A stretch of DNA of 64,000 bases from Hyphomicrobium sp. (GCF_003987855.1 NZ_RXIZ01000001.1:152933-216932); one strand, 5' to 3'. Numbered from the stretch's first letter, positions 10,845 through 20,163 are shown. Numbers and translations are program-made. The notes: generated by a model not told the origin, from the sequence alone.

Positions 10845-11819
10845 TTGGAGACCGGCGGTTCAAAGGCCGTAATTTTTGTGGCGTTCGCGTGCAATCTCGG
10901 CATCGCGGTGGCCAAGTTCGTGGCGGCGGCCTGGACGCAATCCTCAGCCATGCTGTCGGAGGCGATCCATTCGCTCGTCGATACCTCCAACCAGCTCCTC
11001 CTTCTCTTCGGCATCAATCGCGCCGCCCGGCCAGCGGATGCCCAGCACCCGTTCGGCTACGGCAAGGAGATCTACTTCTGGAGTTTCATCGTCGCCATGG
11101 TGCTCTTCGCGCTCGGCGCGGGCGTGGCGATCTACGAAGGTGTCGAGAAGATCCTCAATCCGCATCCGCTCAGGGACGTGTTCTGGGTCTACGCGGTTCT
11201 CCTCGTCGCCATCGCGCTGGAAGGCTATTCGATGCTCAAGGCGGTGCGTGAATTCAACGTGCGCCGAAAGCCATCCGGCCTCGGCTTCGTCGCCGCCCTG
11301 CGCGCGTCCAAAGACCCGTCGCTGTTCGCCATCGTCCTGGAGGACGCGGCCGCCTTGGCGGGCCTCGCCATCGCTCTGATCGGCACGCTATTCGCTGACC
11401 TTGGCGGCTACGACAGCGCCGACGGCATGGCCTCGATCCTCATCGGCTGCGTGCTGGGATACGTCGCGTTCTTCATGTCACGCGAAATCCGCTCGTTGAT
11501 CGTCGGCGAAGCAGCTTCCGGCACCGTCCAGCGCGGCCTCCGTGAAATCGTCGAGCAGGAGTTGGGCCCGGATAAGCCTATTCGGACGATCAACGAAATC
11601 CGCACGATGCACCTCGGCCCGCAGGACGTACTCGTCACCGCCAGCGTCGACTTCGAAGATTGGGTGAGCGCGCGCACCGTGGAAGACGTAACCGCGCGGC
11701 TGCAGGCGGCGATAAAGTCCCGCTATCCCGAAGTGCAGCACCTCTTCATCGAGGTGCAGTCCGAGCAAGCGTTTCAAGCCAACAAAAGCCGGCCCGTTGC
11801 CGCCGCGTCCGCGCATTAG
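10845..11819 (+). CDS. Cation diffusion facilitator, SLC30A9-like subgroup
   Basis: A 324-residue protein with six predicted helices. The TTG start at 10845 is supported by GAGGGAG at 10831-10837. The helix 2 metal site is canonical: SEAIHSLVD with His42 and Asp46. Helix 5 reads VLEDAAALAGL instead of HxxxD, a change seen in ZnT9-like members, so the transported ion is not secure. The C-terminal cytoplasmic domain (about 215-310) has an alpha/beta pattern. It likely exports a divalent metal in exchange for protons. Confidence 0.88.
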   Translation: METGGSKAVIFVAFACNLGIAVAKFVAAAWTQSSAMLSEAIHSLVDTSNQLLLLFGINRAARPADAQHPFGYGKEIYFWSFIVAMVLFALGAGVAIYEGVEKILNPHPLRDVFWVYAVLLVAIALEGYSMLKAVREFNVRRKPSGLGFVAALRASKDPSLFAIVLEDAAALAGLAIALIGTLFADLGGYDSADGMASILIGCVLGYVAFFMSREIRSLIVGEAASGTVQRGLREIVEQELGPDKPIRTINEIRTMHLGPQDVLVTASVDFEDWVSARTVEDVTARLQAAIKSRYPEVQHLFIEVQSEQAFQANKSRPVAAASAH

Positions 11820-11893
11820 TCAGGAGGATGCCGCGCCGACGCTGGAATGATCCGCTCCCGTCGCTCCGGCCGGCCCCCTACCGGAAAAGACGA

Positions 11894-12406
11894 TCAGAAG
11901 GGAATTTCGTCGTCGATGGCCTTGTCGAAGCCGCCCTTCGACCCGCCGCTCTTGGCGACGCGCCGCGTTTCGCCCGCGCTCGAGCCGAACCCGCCATCGG
12001 ATGCATAATCGGGTGCGCTTTCCTGCATGCCCATCGACGCGCCGCGACCCCCGCCGGCACCGTCAAGCATTGTCAGCGTGCCGTTGTAGCCCTGAATGAC
12101 GACCTCGGTAGAATACTTCTCGGCGCCGCTCTGGTCCGTCCACTTCCGTGTCTGCAGCGCGCCCTCGATGTAAAGCTTCGCGCCCTTCTTCACATACTGC
12201 TCGATGATCTTGCAGAGAGGCTCGCTGAAGACGACGACGCGATGCCATTCCGTCTTCTCCTTGCGCTCGCCCGTCTGCTTGTCGCGCCACGTATCGCTCG
12301 TCGCGATGCTCAGGTTGGCGATCGGGCGGCCATCCTGCGTGCGGCGGATCTCGGGATCCTTGCCGACATTGCCAACCAGAATGACCTTGTTGACCGACCC
12401 TGCCAT
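11894..12406 (-). CDS. ssb: Single-stranded DNA-binding protein
   Basis: A 170-residue protein. The OB fold begins [16 protein letters not shown] at about 5-20 and continues with SIATSDTW and EWHRVVVF. A Gly/Ser-rich linker leads to the acidic tip DDEIPF at 165-170, the docking site for DNA repair and replication partners. The length is usual. An SOS box lies 191 bp upstream. In most Rhizobiales ssb is next to and divergent from uvrA; here uvrA is about 8 kb away. Confidence 0.97.
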   Translation of the reverse strand: MAGSVNKVILVGNVGKDPEIRRTQDGRPIANLSIATSDTWRDKQTGERKEKTEWHRVVVFSEPLCKIIEQYVKKGAKLYIEGALQTRKWTDQSGAEKYSTEVVIQGYNGTLTMLDGAGGGRGASMGMQESAPDYASDGGFGSSAGETRRVAKSGGSKGGFDKAIDDEIPF

Positions 12407-12770
12407 TTCACTCGTCTCCTTGACTGGACACCGGAACGTTCTGGCGTCCCAGGTAAAAGCCGTGGCGCTGAACCATCCGGCTCATTTTGTTGCATCAGCA
12501 CCCCGTCTTATGTGCCGACTCTCGAATGGACATTAAAGGCTCGATGTCCCGGCTTCTCGATCCAATCGCCGTTGTCCACACCATCGAAAAGCTTTCGTTC
12601 GCTAATTGTTCCATATTAGTCACCGCCGCGCGCGATGCAAGCGGATAACCCTACCCACGGGTCCAGCAACGAGTGGGATCTACAGCAAATGCGTCTTGAC
12701 TGACGCAGCGCATGATTTATGGCCGTTGCGGGAGTGGATGCGTGCGCACGCGGGAGCACCAAAGCCTCAG
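12407..12770. other. Intergenic region between divergent ssb and YkgJ genes
   Basis: About 360 bp that hold the SOS box at 12597-12611 and presumably both promoters. No further gene is convincing here; a TTG-started extension of the downstream frame from 12606 begins inside the SOS box and is unlikely. Confidence 0.6.
12597..12611. promoter_or_regulatory. LexA (SOS) box
   Basis: GTTCGCTAATTGTTC matches the alphaproteobacterial LexA consensus GTTC-N7-GTTC exactly. It lies between ssb and the YkgJ gene and could control either. Confidence 0.75.
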
Positions 12771-13139
12771 ATGGCTCAATACAATTGTCTGAACTGCCCA
12801 GGATACTGCTGTTCGTATCCGGTCATTGCGCTGAACAAACGCGACGTCGAGCGCCTCGCCCGATATTTCAAGCTGCCTTACGAGACCGCGAAACGCCGTT
12901 TCACGCGCGCAGCGCACGGGCACAAGTACATCATGCGGCGCAAGAACGATAAGCACTTCGGCCGTATCTGCCAGTTCTTCGATACCAAGCTTCGCCGCTG
13001 CACGATTTACAAGGCCCGGCCTTTCGCCTGCCGCGACTACCCGGGGTCAGGCCGTTGCGGCTATTACGATTTTCTGTTGCACGAGCGCCGCTGCCAGACG
13101 GACGATACCTTCGTCGCCGTCACCAACCACAAAGATTAG
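12771..13139 (+). CDS. YkgJ-family cysteine-cluster protein
   Basis: About 122 residues. The Cys pattern NCLNCPGYCC (near the N-terminus), then RICQFFD, RRCTIYKARPFACRDYPG and CGYYD is the YkgJ/UPF0153 metal-binding layout, thought to hold a zinc or Fe-S cluster. ATG 12771 opens right at the conserved motif; ATG 12738 with GGGAG upstream is a real alternative. The family role is unknown. The gene lies downstream of the SOS box and ahead of a glycosyltransferase. Confidence 0.82.
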   Translation: MAQYNCLNCPGYCCSYPVIALNKRDVERLARYFKLPYETAKRRFTRAAHGHKYIMRRKNDKHFGRICQFFDTKLRRCTIYKARPFACRDYPGSGRCGYYDFLLHERRCQTDDTFVAVTNHKD

Positions 13140-13298
13140 CCGCCTCATTACTCCAGCTAAGGAGCAAGCCGAGCATATTCGGCTCACGGTGCAGCGCGCC
13201 GCGGGCTCGCGCTTTCCCCAGGCCGATTGGCAAAAGAGCTAGACCCTTCGCCATAGTCCAACTAGCATATGCTTGGACTTTTGGGGGAGGACGGCCGC

Positions 13299-14150
13299 GT
13301 GATCTACGACTGCTTCACCTTTTACAACGAGCTCGATCTGCTGGAAGTCAGACTTCACGAGCTCTACGACGTCGTTGATCGCTTCGTACTCGTGGAAGCG
13401 AAGCAGACGTTTCAAGGCAAGCCGAAGCCTCTTCATTTCAACGACAATAAAGCCGCCTTCGCGCGCTACGCCGACAAGATCACCCATATCGTCGTCGATT
13501 TCCCGGAGGGCGATCTGGCCGCCGGCCTCACGACGCGCCCGCAGAACGACAAGTGGGCTCGCCAGCATTATCAGAGAGACCAGATCTCGCGCGGCTTGAC
13601 GGATGCGGCCCCCGACGACCTGATCATCGTCTCCGACGTCGATGAGATCATCTCCGCCCAGAAGCTTCGCGAAGCGATCCGCACCAGGCGTCCCCACGAT
13701 CTGACGATCTTCGAGATGCCGATCTACACCGGCCTCGTCAACCGCCGCGTGAAGAATACGATGTGGGAGAAGGGCCCGCGGATGATCGAGTTCTCCGACT
13801 TCCCCGGAGCTGAACACCTGCGCCTGACGAAGATGTGCGCCTCCATGCGTCTCGGCAACAATCCGCTGAGCCGGTTCTACACGCGTTACCAGAACTACAT
13901 GCTGCAGCACGTTCCAAATCGCATCCGCATCATTCCCAATAGCGGCTGGCACATGACATCGATCGGCGGCTGGGATCGCTTTCGCGAGAAGATGGGAGCG
14001 ATCTCAGGCAACGATCGCGCGAACTGCGAAGAATTCCGATCGCAGCAGGCTTTCGAAAAGAGCCTGGCGGAATCGACAACCGTCGTTCACGCGAGCGAGC
14101 TGCCGAAGTTCATTCAGAGCAACCCCGAGCGCTTCGGCGTGTTCGCCTGA
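13299..14150 (+). CDS. Family 17 glycosyltransferase
   Basis: About 283 residues. The N-terminus IYDCFTFYNELDLLEVRL is typical of GT17, the family of beta-1,4-mannosyl-glycoprotein N-acetylglucosaminyltransferases. SDVDEI at about 117-122 supplies the DxD metal and sugar-nucleotide site. The GTG at 13299 is preferred over ATG 13269 because GGGGGAGG lies 8 bp upstream and the family begins here. No signal peptide is seen, so it works in the cytoplasm. The bacterial acceptor is unknown. Confidence 0.88.
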   Translation: MIYDCFTFYNELDLLEVRLHELYDVVDRFVLVEAKQTFQGKPKPLHFNDNKAAFARYADKITHIVVDFPEGDLAAGLTTRPQNDKWARQHYQRDQISRGLTDAAPDDLIIVSDVDEIISAQKLREAIRTRRPHDLTIFEMPIYTGLVNRRVKNTMWEKGPRMIEFSDFPGAEHLRLTKMCASMRLGNNPLSRFYTRYQNYMLQHVPNRIRIIPNSGWHMTSIGGWDRFREKMGAISGNDRANCEEFRSQQAFEKSLAESTTVVHASELPKFIQSNPERFGVFA

Positions 14151-14161
14151 TCGCGACCGCC

Positions 14162-14202
14162 GTCGCTGGCGGCCGGCTCTCCGAAGGAGTGTCGCCGGCG
14201 AC
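14162..14202 (+). repeat. GGCTC-GAA-GAGTC palindrome, copy A
   Basis: Outer arms GTCGCTGGCG and CGCCGGCGAC pair with one wobble. The inner core is CCGGCTCTCC-gaa-GGAG. It lies 12 bp after the GT17 stop and may act as a terminator. It belongs to a dispersed family that shares the inner core but not the outer stem. Confidence 0.75.
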
Positions 14203-14243
14203 CATCAAAGATCAGTGTCGCCCGCAATAAATCAAAAACGAAA

Positions 14244-14272
14244 CCCCGCCGAATCCTCGGATTCGCGCGGGG
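14244..14272 (-). terminator. Strong hairpin terminator
   Basis: CCCCGC and GCGGGG arms enclose GAATCC/GGATTC. Flanking AAACGAAA and GTTTGT extend the stem and give T-runs, best on the minus strand. It would end the small minus-strand frame at 14305-14427. Confidence 0.7.
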
Positions 14273-14304
14273 CCGTTTGTATTACCATTGATGGTCCGCC
14301 CAGA

Positions 14305-14427
14305 CTAAAACCGGGCCTTTGAATGCGAGGCTCTGGCGACCGCACGGGTTGCCGCCCTCGTGTGAGATATCCAAATTGTAGCGAGTACAGCTGAACAGGC
14401 CGTGGCCACGATCTCGAGTATGCCCAT
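14305..14427 (-). CDS. Possible 40-residue membrane microprotein
   Basis: Starts MGILEIVATACSAVLATIWI, a plausible single membrane helix, followed by a basic tail (SHTRAATRAVARASHSKARF). A strong terminator follows on the same strand 33 bp later. The ribosome site is weak. This is the only coding candidate I see in the 650-bp gap between the GT17 and GFA genes; the rest of 14428-14804 shows nothing clear. Confidence 0.35.
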   Translation of the reverse strand: MGILEIVATACSAVLATIWISHTRAATRAVARASHSKARF

Positions 14428-14804
14428 CAAGCTGTCGACCCCGTGAACGAGTCTCGAGGTCCTGTCTGATAACCCGGTGGAGTCATCTCCTCTCCTCGAT
14501 CTGTTTCAACGTCACGCCTACCGCGGTTCCGGCACGGCTCACGGGACGAATACGCACCACGTGAAACCGATACGGCCCGCGTCGCCATTCCGCAGCTCAT
14601 CAGCCCCTCGGCCGAGACGCAATTACCGGAACAGCTAGCGAGAGCGGCACCGTCACAAGAGGAAATGTGTGCCTCTAATCTCCGGTCGTCAAGTTGTCAT
14701 GAGGGAGGATTCGATCACAATTCGTGCGAAAAAGTTTTCACGACGCGTGCGTCGTCTGAGATCGTCGTCAGCAACGAGAAATTTTTAGGAAGGTTGCTTT
14801 TGTA

Positions 14805-15197
14805 ATGCCCGTTCACCGCACAGGAAGTTGTCTCTGCCGTTCCGTAAGCTACGAAGTCACAGGTGATCTTGATGCCATCGATGCCTGCCATTGTTCCATG
14901 TGCGCAAAGACGAGCGGCAACTACGCCGCCATGGCGCGCTGTGCATCCGCCGATGTGAAAATCCTGAACGACGAGACGCTGCGTTGGTATCGCTCTTCCG
15001 ATACGAGCGAGCGCGGGTTCTGCGCGCGCTGCGGCGGCAATCTCTTCTGGCGCAACGTCGGCGGCAACGAGACCTATGTCACTGCCGGAACGCTCGATCC
15101 GCCCACGGGGCTCAAGATCAAGGCGCACATCTTTGCCACCTCGAAGTCCGACTACTACGACATCACCGATGGACTGCCGCAGAAACACGAGTGGTGA
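14805..15197 (+). CDS. GFA-family (glutathione-dependent formaldehyde-activating-like) protein
   Basis: A 130-residue protein. Cysteine groups at 9/11 (GSCLCRSV), 28/30/33 (CHCSMC) and 73/76 (CARCGG) are the zinc and thiol sites of the Gfa fold. Despite the family name many members have other or unknown roles, and Gfa from Paracoccus mainly binds glutathione. No formaldehyde dehydrogenase genes are nearby, so a role in C1 metabolism is not supported by context. Confidence 0.88.
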   Translation: MPVHRTGSCLCRSVSYEVTGDLDAIDACHCSMCAKTSGNYAAMARCASADVKILNDETLRWYRSSDTSERGFCARCGGNLFWRNVGGNETYVTAGTLDPPTGLKIKAHIFATSKSDYYDITDGLPQKHEW

Positions 15198-15231
15198 AAT
15201 CGGCACTAGGGTTCGGCGTCACACGGCGGCC

Positions 15232-15274
15232 AGCGCCTTCCGGCCGGCTCCCCGGAGGGGAGTCGGAAGGCGCT
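15232..15274. repeat. GGCTC-GGA-GAGTC palindrome, copy B
   Basis: Arms AGCGCCTTCCG and CGGAAGGCGCT pair perfectly over 11 bp. The core is GGCTCCCC-gga-GGGGAGTC. It overlaps the stop codon of the minus-strand gene by 2 bp and lies 35 bp beyond the GFA gene, so it may end both transcripts. Confidence 0.85.
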
Positions 15275-15887
15275 ATTTAATAGGGCACGCCTTATCGCAC
15301 GGCACGTTTTCGCTCTTCTCCACCGAGCCGCGGAAAATCGAAACCGTTTCGCGCGTGCACTGTCCGCCCGATTGAACGATGCGGATGATGTTATCACCGG
15401 ACTTCGCCTGGCAGAGCACCGCCGCATCCTGCGCGACTTGGAATGGCGCATCGCTTCGGATGGCCTCCTCCGCCACCGCCTTCGAGATGATGAGATCGAA
15501 TAGGCCAGCCGTCCTTGAAACAGGTTTCGGCAGCTGATCGAATGCGATCCATTCGTAGTTCACCTGCCCTCCGGGACTGCGTACCCGGATCGAGATATCG
15601 CCGGTCTTCGAGCACGACCCGGCTTCGATCACCGCGTTGCCCTGAGTCATCAGCGCGCGATATGCGATCTTGCAGTCGAAATTTTTCTCCAGCAGCGCCG
15701 CCTGCGCCAGACGATGGTCGACCTGGTTGAAGGGCACATCGTTCTTCCACGAGAAATAGAGATTGCGTGCGGTTGGAACGGCTGCGGCAACCGACACCGC
15801 AAGCACGAGCAGCTTGATCACGGACATGCCGCGATTGATCGGATGCGCTGGATGCGAAAAATTGAGCATAGACGGTGCGTCGCTCAT
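15273..15887 (-). CDS. Membrane-anchored hypothetical protein
   Basis: About 204 residues. One hydrophobic segment (GMSVIKLLVLAVSVAAAV) near the N-terminus acts as an anchor or uncleaved signal; the rest is likely periplasmic, with cysteines in FDCKIAY, GSCSKTG, VLCQAKSG, GGQCTR and VPCDKACP, six or more in pairs. The start at 15887 follows GAGGGAACATCTT. No family is recognised. Disulfide bonding is plausible. Confidence 0.7.
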   Translation of the reverse strand: MSDAPSMLNFSHPAHPINRGMSVIKLLVLAVSVAAAVPTARNLYFSWKNDVPFNQVDHRLAQAALLEKNFDCKIAYRALMTQGNAVIEAGSCSKTGDISIRVRSPGGQVNYEWIAFDQLPKPVSRTAGLFDLIISKAVAEEAIRSDAPFQVAQDAAVLCQAKSGDNIIRIVQSGGQCTRETVSIFRGSVEKSENVPCDKACPIK

Positions 15888-16065
15888 AAGATGTTCCCTC
15901 ATCGATAGCGATGCGTTGTTCATTCGAGCACGCATAACCTGTCGTCAAGGCTGAATGCCGACGGCTTCCTGACACTCCCGTGAACATGGCGCCTTGAACC
16001 ACGTTCCGGTCGGACGACGAGACGGAAGTGGCCAAGGCAGGAAATCGCCAAGACCCGATCCGCAA

Positions 16066-17889
16066 TCACCACGAAACCTTGAGGCCGCCATTGCCCGCGT
16101 AGCCCTGGGTCCGGTCGGAAAACTCGCCTGAGAAATACCCGAACAGCGCCACGGTCTCGTTCATGTCGAGCTTCACTCCGGTATTGATCCTTGCCGCGTC
16201 ACTCGCCGCTGGAGCGCCCTCGACGGTAAACTTCGCGGCCGGCGAGAGGGTGAGGAAGGAATCCAGGCTTCGGTCGGGATTGAACTCGTGCTCCCAGGCA
16301 ACCCGAATAAACGGCGTCAATACCCGACCGTTCGCGATGACGATTTGCGAATCGATCTGAACGCCGGCTGCACTCGTCACCGAGGTCACGGAATTTGAGC
16401 TAAACGTCAGCCCGAGAAGTCCCGCGCCGCCGCCGGCACCCACGCTGCTTTCGGAAAAGCCGTCACTAGCCAGATGCAGGACGTTAGCCCCGATAAACGG
16501 CGTCACGTTCTTGTTGCCGAAAGCCCGCGTCCAACCGGCTTCGACGCGACCGCCGAACACGTTACTGGAGAAGTTGCCCCGCGCGCGCTCATCGATGACC
16601 CAATCAATGGACCGGACCGTTTGGTTATCGAAATGCGCATATTCGGCTTCGCCGGCGAGATAGAACGGGCCGAGGCGCTTTACCCCGTATAAGCCCACGT
16701 GCCCGCCATCGGCCGTCCCGCTCGTCAGCTGGTCGGCCACTGAAAATGCCGAATTCGTGTAACCGCCGGCAATGCCGACGAGCGTCGAGTGATCCAGCTG
16801 ATAGTCGAGACCCGCGGCAAAACCAACGGTGCGCGTGTCGAGGTCGGCAGAACCGTTGCCGACTTGGCCATCCAGCGATGTCGTACCGCCAAAAGCCGTT
16901 ACCCATACGTTACGGGTGCGGGGCTGATAGCCGTTGGTCCACTGATCCTCCGACATGCTGACTGCACCGCCATCCTTCAGCGAACCCCGTCGGGGGTGGG
17001 ACGGCTGTTCCTGTCCCTCACGCCACAGCGTAGCCTGGCCGAGCATTGCGGAGCCGAACATGTGGGACGCTCCCAATGTGCTTTCCTGAGTACCGGTCAC
17101 TCCACCGCCGCCGATGACGGCAATCGGGATGTCATTGCCGCTGCCACCTGAGCCGGTACCTCCGGTGCCCCCGCCGCCTCCCGTAGTCGGCACGCAGAGA
17201 GTGATGGTGTTGTTATCGAGGGTCACCGCGCCGTTGCGAGCCAAAGCTCTGCCGCAGGTGATTGAAGCCCCAGTGTTGAGCGTGATGCTCGTCAGCGCGA
17301 CGATGTTGCCCGCGAACACGGAATTCGTACCAAGTGTCGCCGAACTCCCCACCGCCCAATACACGTTGTTGCCGTTGGCACCGTTGATCAGGAGGACAGC
17401 TGAGTTGCTCGCGGTCGTGAGCGAACTTCCAATCTGAAAAACGAATTGAGCGGCCGAGTTGCCCTGGCCATTGAGGGTGAGAACGCCGGTAAGCTGCGCG
17501 GAAGCCGCGAAAGCATAGACAGCCGGACCGAGAAACAGGCCGCCGAGGTCTTGGCCGGTCAGGATGACCTGGGCTGGAAGCCCCTTCAAAGTATTGTAGG
17601 CGGTCGTGAGATCGACTTGGCCTTGGCTCGCGACAGCGTCGCCAACGTGGATCGTGCCTGGCGGCACGACGACCCCAGGCGGGAATCCGATCAACGAGCT
17701 TCCCGGTGAAACGCCAACATCGCCTTGGATGACGCTGGGGCCGGTATTGGTCGTCGTGCTGCCCGCAAGGACGCCGAATTGTTCGGCCGTACCCAGGATT
17801 TGCGCGCCAGCCGGCGTAGTCAGCAAATCTGCGGCGAGTCCGGTCACCAAAAGTACTGCAAGCAGTGAGCGGTTTGACGGGGTTGTCAT
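16066..17889 (-). CDS. Ice-binding-like (DUF3494) domain fused to autotransporter barrel
   Basis: About 607 residues. A signal peptide precedes a DUF3494 beta-solenoid (about 30-235): FGVLAGSTTTNTGPSVIQGD, GDVGVSPGSSLIGFPPG, TGQDLGGLFLGPAVYAF, ARNGAVTLDNNTI. A Gly-rich linker (TTGGGGGTGGTGSGGSGN) leads to a C-terminal autotransporter barrel of about 270 residues that ends in W. The solenoid should be displayed on the surface. DUF3494 includes real ice-binding proteins and adhesins. The start 17889 follows GGAGGAATCGCG. Confidence 0.85.
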   Translation of the reverse strand: MTTPSNRSLLAVLLVTGLAADLLTTPAGAQILGTAEQFGVLAGSTTTNTGPSVIQGDVGVSPGSSLIGFPPGVVVPPGTIHVGDAVASQGQVDLTTAYNTLKGLPAQVILTGQDLGGLFLGPAVYAFAASAQLTGVLTLNGQGNSAAQFVFQIGSSLTTASNSAVLLINGANGNNVYWAVGSSATLGTNSVFAGNIVALTSITLNTGASITCGRALARNGAVTLDNNTITLCVPTTGGGGGTGGTGSGGSGNDIPIAVIGGGGVTGTQESTLGASHMFGSAMLGQATLWREGQEQPSHPRRGSLKDGGAVSMSEDQWTNGYQPRTRNVWVTAFGGTTSLDGQVGNGSADLDTRTVGFAAGLDYQLDHSTLVGIAGGYTNSAFSVADQLTSGTADGGHVGLYGVKRLGPFYLAGEAEYAHFDNQTVRSIDWVIDERARGNFSSNVFGGRVEAGWTRAFGNKNVTPFIGANVLHLASDGFSESSVGAGGGAGLLGLTFSSNSVTSVTSAAGVQIDSQIVIANGRVLTPFIRVAWEHEFNPDRSLDSFLTLSPAAKFTVEGAPAASDAARINTGVKLDMNETVALFGYFSGEFSDRTQGYAGNGGLKVSW

Positions 17890-18435
17890 CGCGATTCCTC
17901 CAAAAGGCGTGCGCGACGACATGCTACCCAGGGTAGTTAACGAGGTATTAACCATCACCCGTTGGCCGCAAGTGACCGATGTTTAAATATCACAAATTTC
18001 ATGGAAAAATGACGAAAATTGCGTTGGATCAGACGTGTCATGAATCTCTGCGGATCGCCCGCTGCGCGTTGATTACAATCAAAAATTGTGGTCCGCGCGG
18101 CGAGCGGAAAAGGCGACGAGCGACACCTTCCCGAAAAAATCGCTGTGGCCCCTCGAATATGATTTTATTTCCGCGAGGTGCACCGCCATCCCATCCGCGA
18201 CAACGCGAGAACTCGCAATGTCTCTGTCGTGTAGCTGGCAGAAGCTCGCGCGAGATGCCTGCCTTCGATGGGATGAACTTTCCCGCATTGCGCGTGATCC
18301 TCTATCTCGCCGCAAACCCATTTGATGAGCGATCATCGGATCCGCCAACAGCAAGCCGCGACCCTCAGGGGTTGATTGTTTTGCCGCCCTCCGGGCAAAG
18401 TGGCCGTTACGGTCACTGGAGGGGCCGCATCGGGA
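17890..18435. other. Long divergent intergenic region
   Basis: About 545 bp between the autotransporter and antiporter genes. The first 150 bp beside the autotransporter are AT-rich (TTTAAATATCACAAATTT at 17983-18000) and likely carry its promoter. A short frame at about 18218-18325 (MSLSCSWQKLARDACLRW...) has no ribosome site and is not called. Nothing else is recognisable. Confidence 0.5.
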
Positions 18436-20163
18436 ATGGCGCACGACACTCCGCTCATCGCGACGATTGTAGTCGGCCTGTCACTGGCCTTCCTGTTCGG
18501 AACCCTCGCTCAGAGATTTCGCATCTCTCCCATCGTCGGCTACCTGCTGGCCGGTGTCGCGGTCGGACCTTTCACGCCCGGTTTCGTCGCCGACCAGGGC
18601 CTCGCCAACGAACTCGCCGAGATCGGCATCATCTTGCTGATGTTCGGCGTTGGCCTCCACTTCTCGATGTCGGAGCTCCTGGCCGTGCGCACCATCGCCG
18701 TGCCCGGAGCCCTGGTGCAGATCGCTGCTGCGACGGCCATGGGCATTGGCCTCGCGTATCTGTTCGGCTGGTCGCTGGGAGCGGGCCTCGTCTTCGGCCT
18801 GGCGCTGTCAGTCGCGAGCACGGTTGTGCTGCTGCGTGCGTTGCAGGACCGCCGTCTCGTCAAATCGGAACAAGGCCGCATCGCGGTCGGCTGGCTGATC
18901 GTCGAAGACCTCGTGATGGTCCTGACGCTCGTGATCCTTCCCGCGATCGCACCGCTTCTCGGTGCTGGAGGTCCCGATGCCGCTCAGTCTCCACCGGGTG
19001 AACTCGCAATCTCGCTTACCATCACGCTTCTGAAGGTCGCCGCCTTCGTTGCCGTCATGCTGATCGGCGGCCGCAAGCTCATCCCAGCGATCCTCCACCA
19101 CATCGCGCACACGGGCTCCCGCGAGCTGTTCCGCCTCGGCGTTCTGACCATTGCCTTGGGCGTCGCCTTCGCTTCTGCCAAGCTGTTCGGCGTTTCTCTG
19201 GCGCTCGGCGCGTTTTTCGCCGGCATGATCTTGAGCGAATCCGAACTCAGCCAACGCGCCGCCAACGAAACGTTGCCGCTGCGTGATGCCTTCGCCGTCC
19301 TGTTCTTCGTTTCGGTGGGGATGCTGTTCTACCCTTACATTATCGTCGAGAATCCGCTGCACGTGATTGCCGTCGTCGCCGTCATCATCCTCGGCAAGTC
19401 GCTCGCCGCCTGGCTGATCGTCCTGGCGTTCGGCCATCCGATGCGGACAGCACTCCTGATCGCCGCGAGCCTGGCGCAGATCGGCGAATTCTCTTTCATT
19501 CTTGCGGGGCTCGGCGTGTCCCTGAAACTCCTGCCGGTCGAGGGGCGCGAACTCATCCTCGCGGGCGCCCTGCTCTCCATCATGCTCAACCCGCTGCTGT
19601 TCGTCTTGCTCGAGCGGTACGGGCCTGCCCTGCCGGCGAAGTCGCCCGCCGACAGATTGCCACCCGGACCGGAAGCTCTTGCACCAAGTCCTCCCAGCGC
19701 CGTCACACGAACCGAAACGACCGAAGCAACGTCACAAACCGGTCATACGGTGCTCGTCGGTTATGGCCGGGTCGGCGGCGTCGTCGGCGAACATCTCATC
19801 GCCCATGGCGTCTCCCTATACGTCATCGACGACCGCGACGAGACGGCCGAGAAGCTCAAAGCGCAAGGCATCGAAGCCCTGGCCGCCAACGGCGTTACCT
19901 CGCTTGCCGCCGCCAACCTCAAGGCCGCGAAAGTGCTGATCGTCGCCATTCCCGATTGCTTCGAAGCCGGGCAGATTGTTGCCCAGGCCCACGCGCTCAA
20001 TCCGGGTCTCAAGATCGTGGCGCGCGCCCATTCCGACGCCGAGGAAACCTATTTGAAGCAGTACGGGGCGTCCGACGTGATCCAGGGCTCCCGCGAGACG
20101 GCGGGCGCGATGATCGCCGCGGCGGGCGATCCGCCTCCGGAGCCGGCGTCCGGGGCAACCTGA
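18436..20163 (+). CDS. CPA2 monovalent cation/proton antiporter with RCK domain (YbaL/KefB-like)
   Basis: About 575 residues with 12-13 helices: SPIVGYLLAGVAVGPF, LMFGVGLHFS, GAFFAGMILSESELS. A Rossmann RCK/TrkA-N domain follows (HTVLVGYGRVGGVVGEHL at about 435-452, then ID-DRDE), ending near ARAHSDAEETYL. Such proteins exchange K+ or Na+ for protons and are gated by nucleotides. ATG 18436 is used; GGAGGGG lies about 13 bp upstream. No KefF/KefG-like ancillary gene is next to it, which favours YbaL over KefB/C. Confidence 0.9.
   Translation: MAHDTPLIATIVVGLSLAFLFGTLAQRFRISPIVGYLLAGVAVGPFTPGFVADQGLANELAEIGIILLMFGVGLHFSMSELLAVRTIAVPGALVQIAAATAMGIGLAYLFGWSLGAGLVFGLALSVASTVVLLRALQDRRLVKSEQGRIAVGWLIVEDLVMVLTLVILPAIAPLLGAGGPDAAQSPPGELAISLTITLLKVAAFVAVMLIGGRKLIPAILHHIAHTGSRELFRLGVLTIALGVAFASAKLFGVSLALGAFFAGMILSESELSQRAANETLPLRDAFAVLFFVSVGMLFYPYIIVENPLHVIAVVAVIILGKSLAAWLIVLAFGHPMRTALLIAASLAQIGEFSFILAGLGVSLKLLPVEGRELILAGALLSIMLNPLLFVLLERYGPALPAKSPADRLPPGPEALAPSPPSAVTRTETTEATSQTGHTVLVGYGRVGGVVGEHLIAHGVSLYVIDDRDETAEKLKAQGIEALAANGVTSLAAANLKAAKVLIVAIPDCFEAGQIVAQAHALNPGLKIVARAHSDAEETYLKQYGASDVIQGSRETAGAMIAAAGDPPPEPASGAT

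Noticed and set aside
11660-12619. A 319-codon plus-strand frame opposite ssb
   Set aside because: It begins inside the CDF gene and mirrors ssb; composition typical of antisense reading.
14244-14272. Possible small stable RNA (tmRNA-like piece) from the GAATCC/GGATTC stem
   Set aside because: No acceptor CCA end, tag sequence or further conserved pairing; it is a normal hairpin terminator.
18086-18325. A 79-codon frame in the autotransporter-antiporter gap
   Set aside because: No ribosome site; the C-terminal part looks vaguely like small stress proteins but not enough to call.
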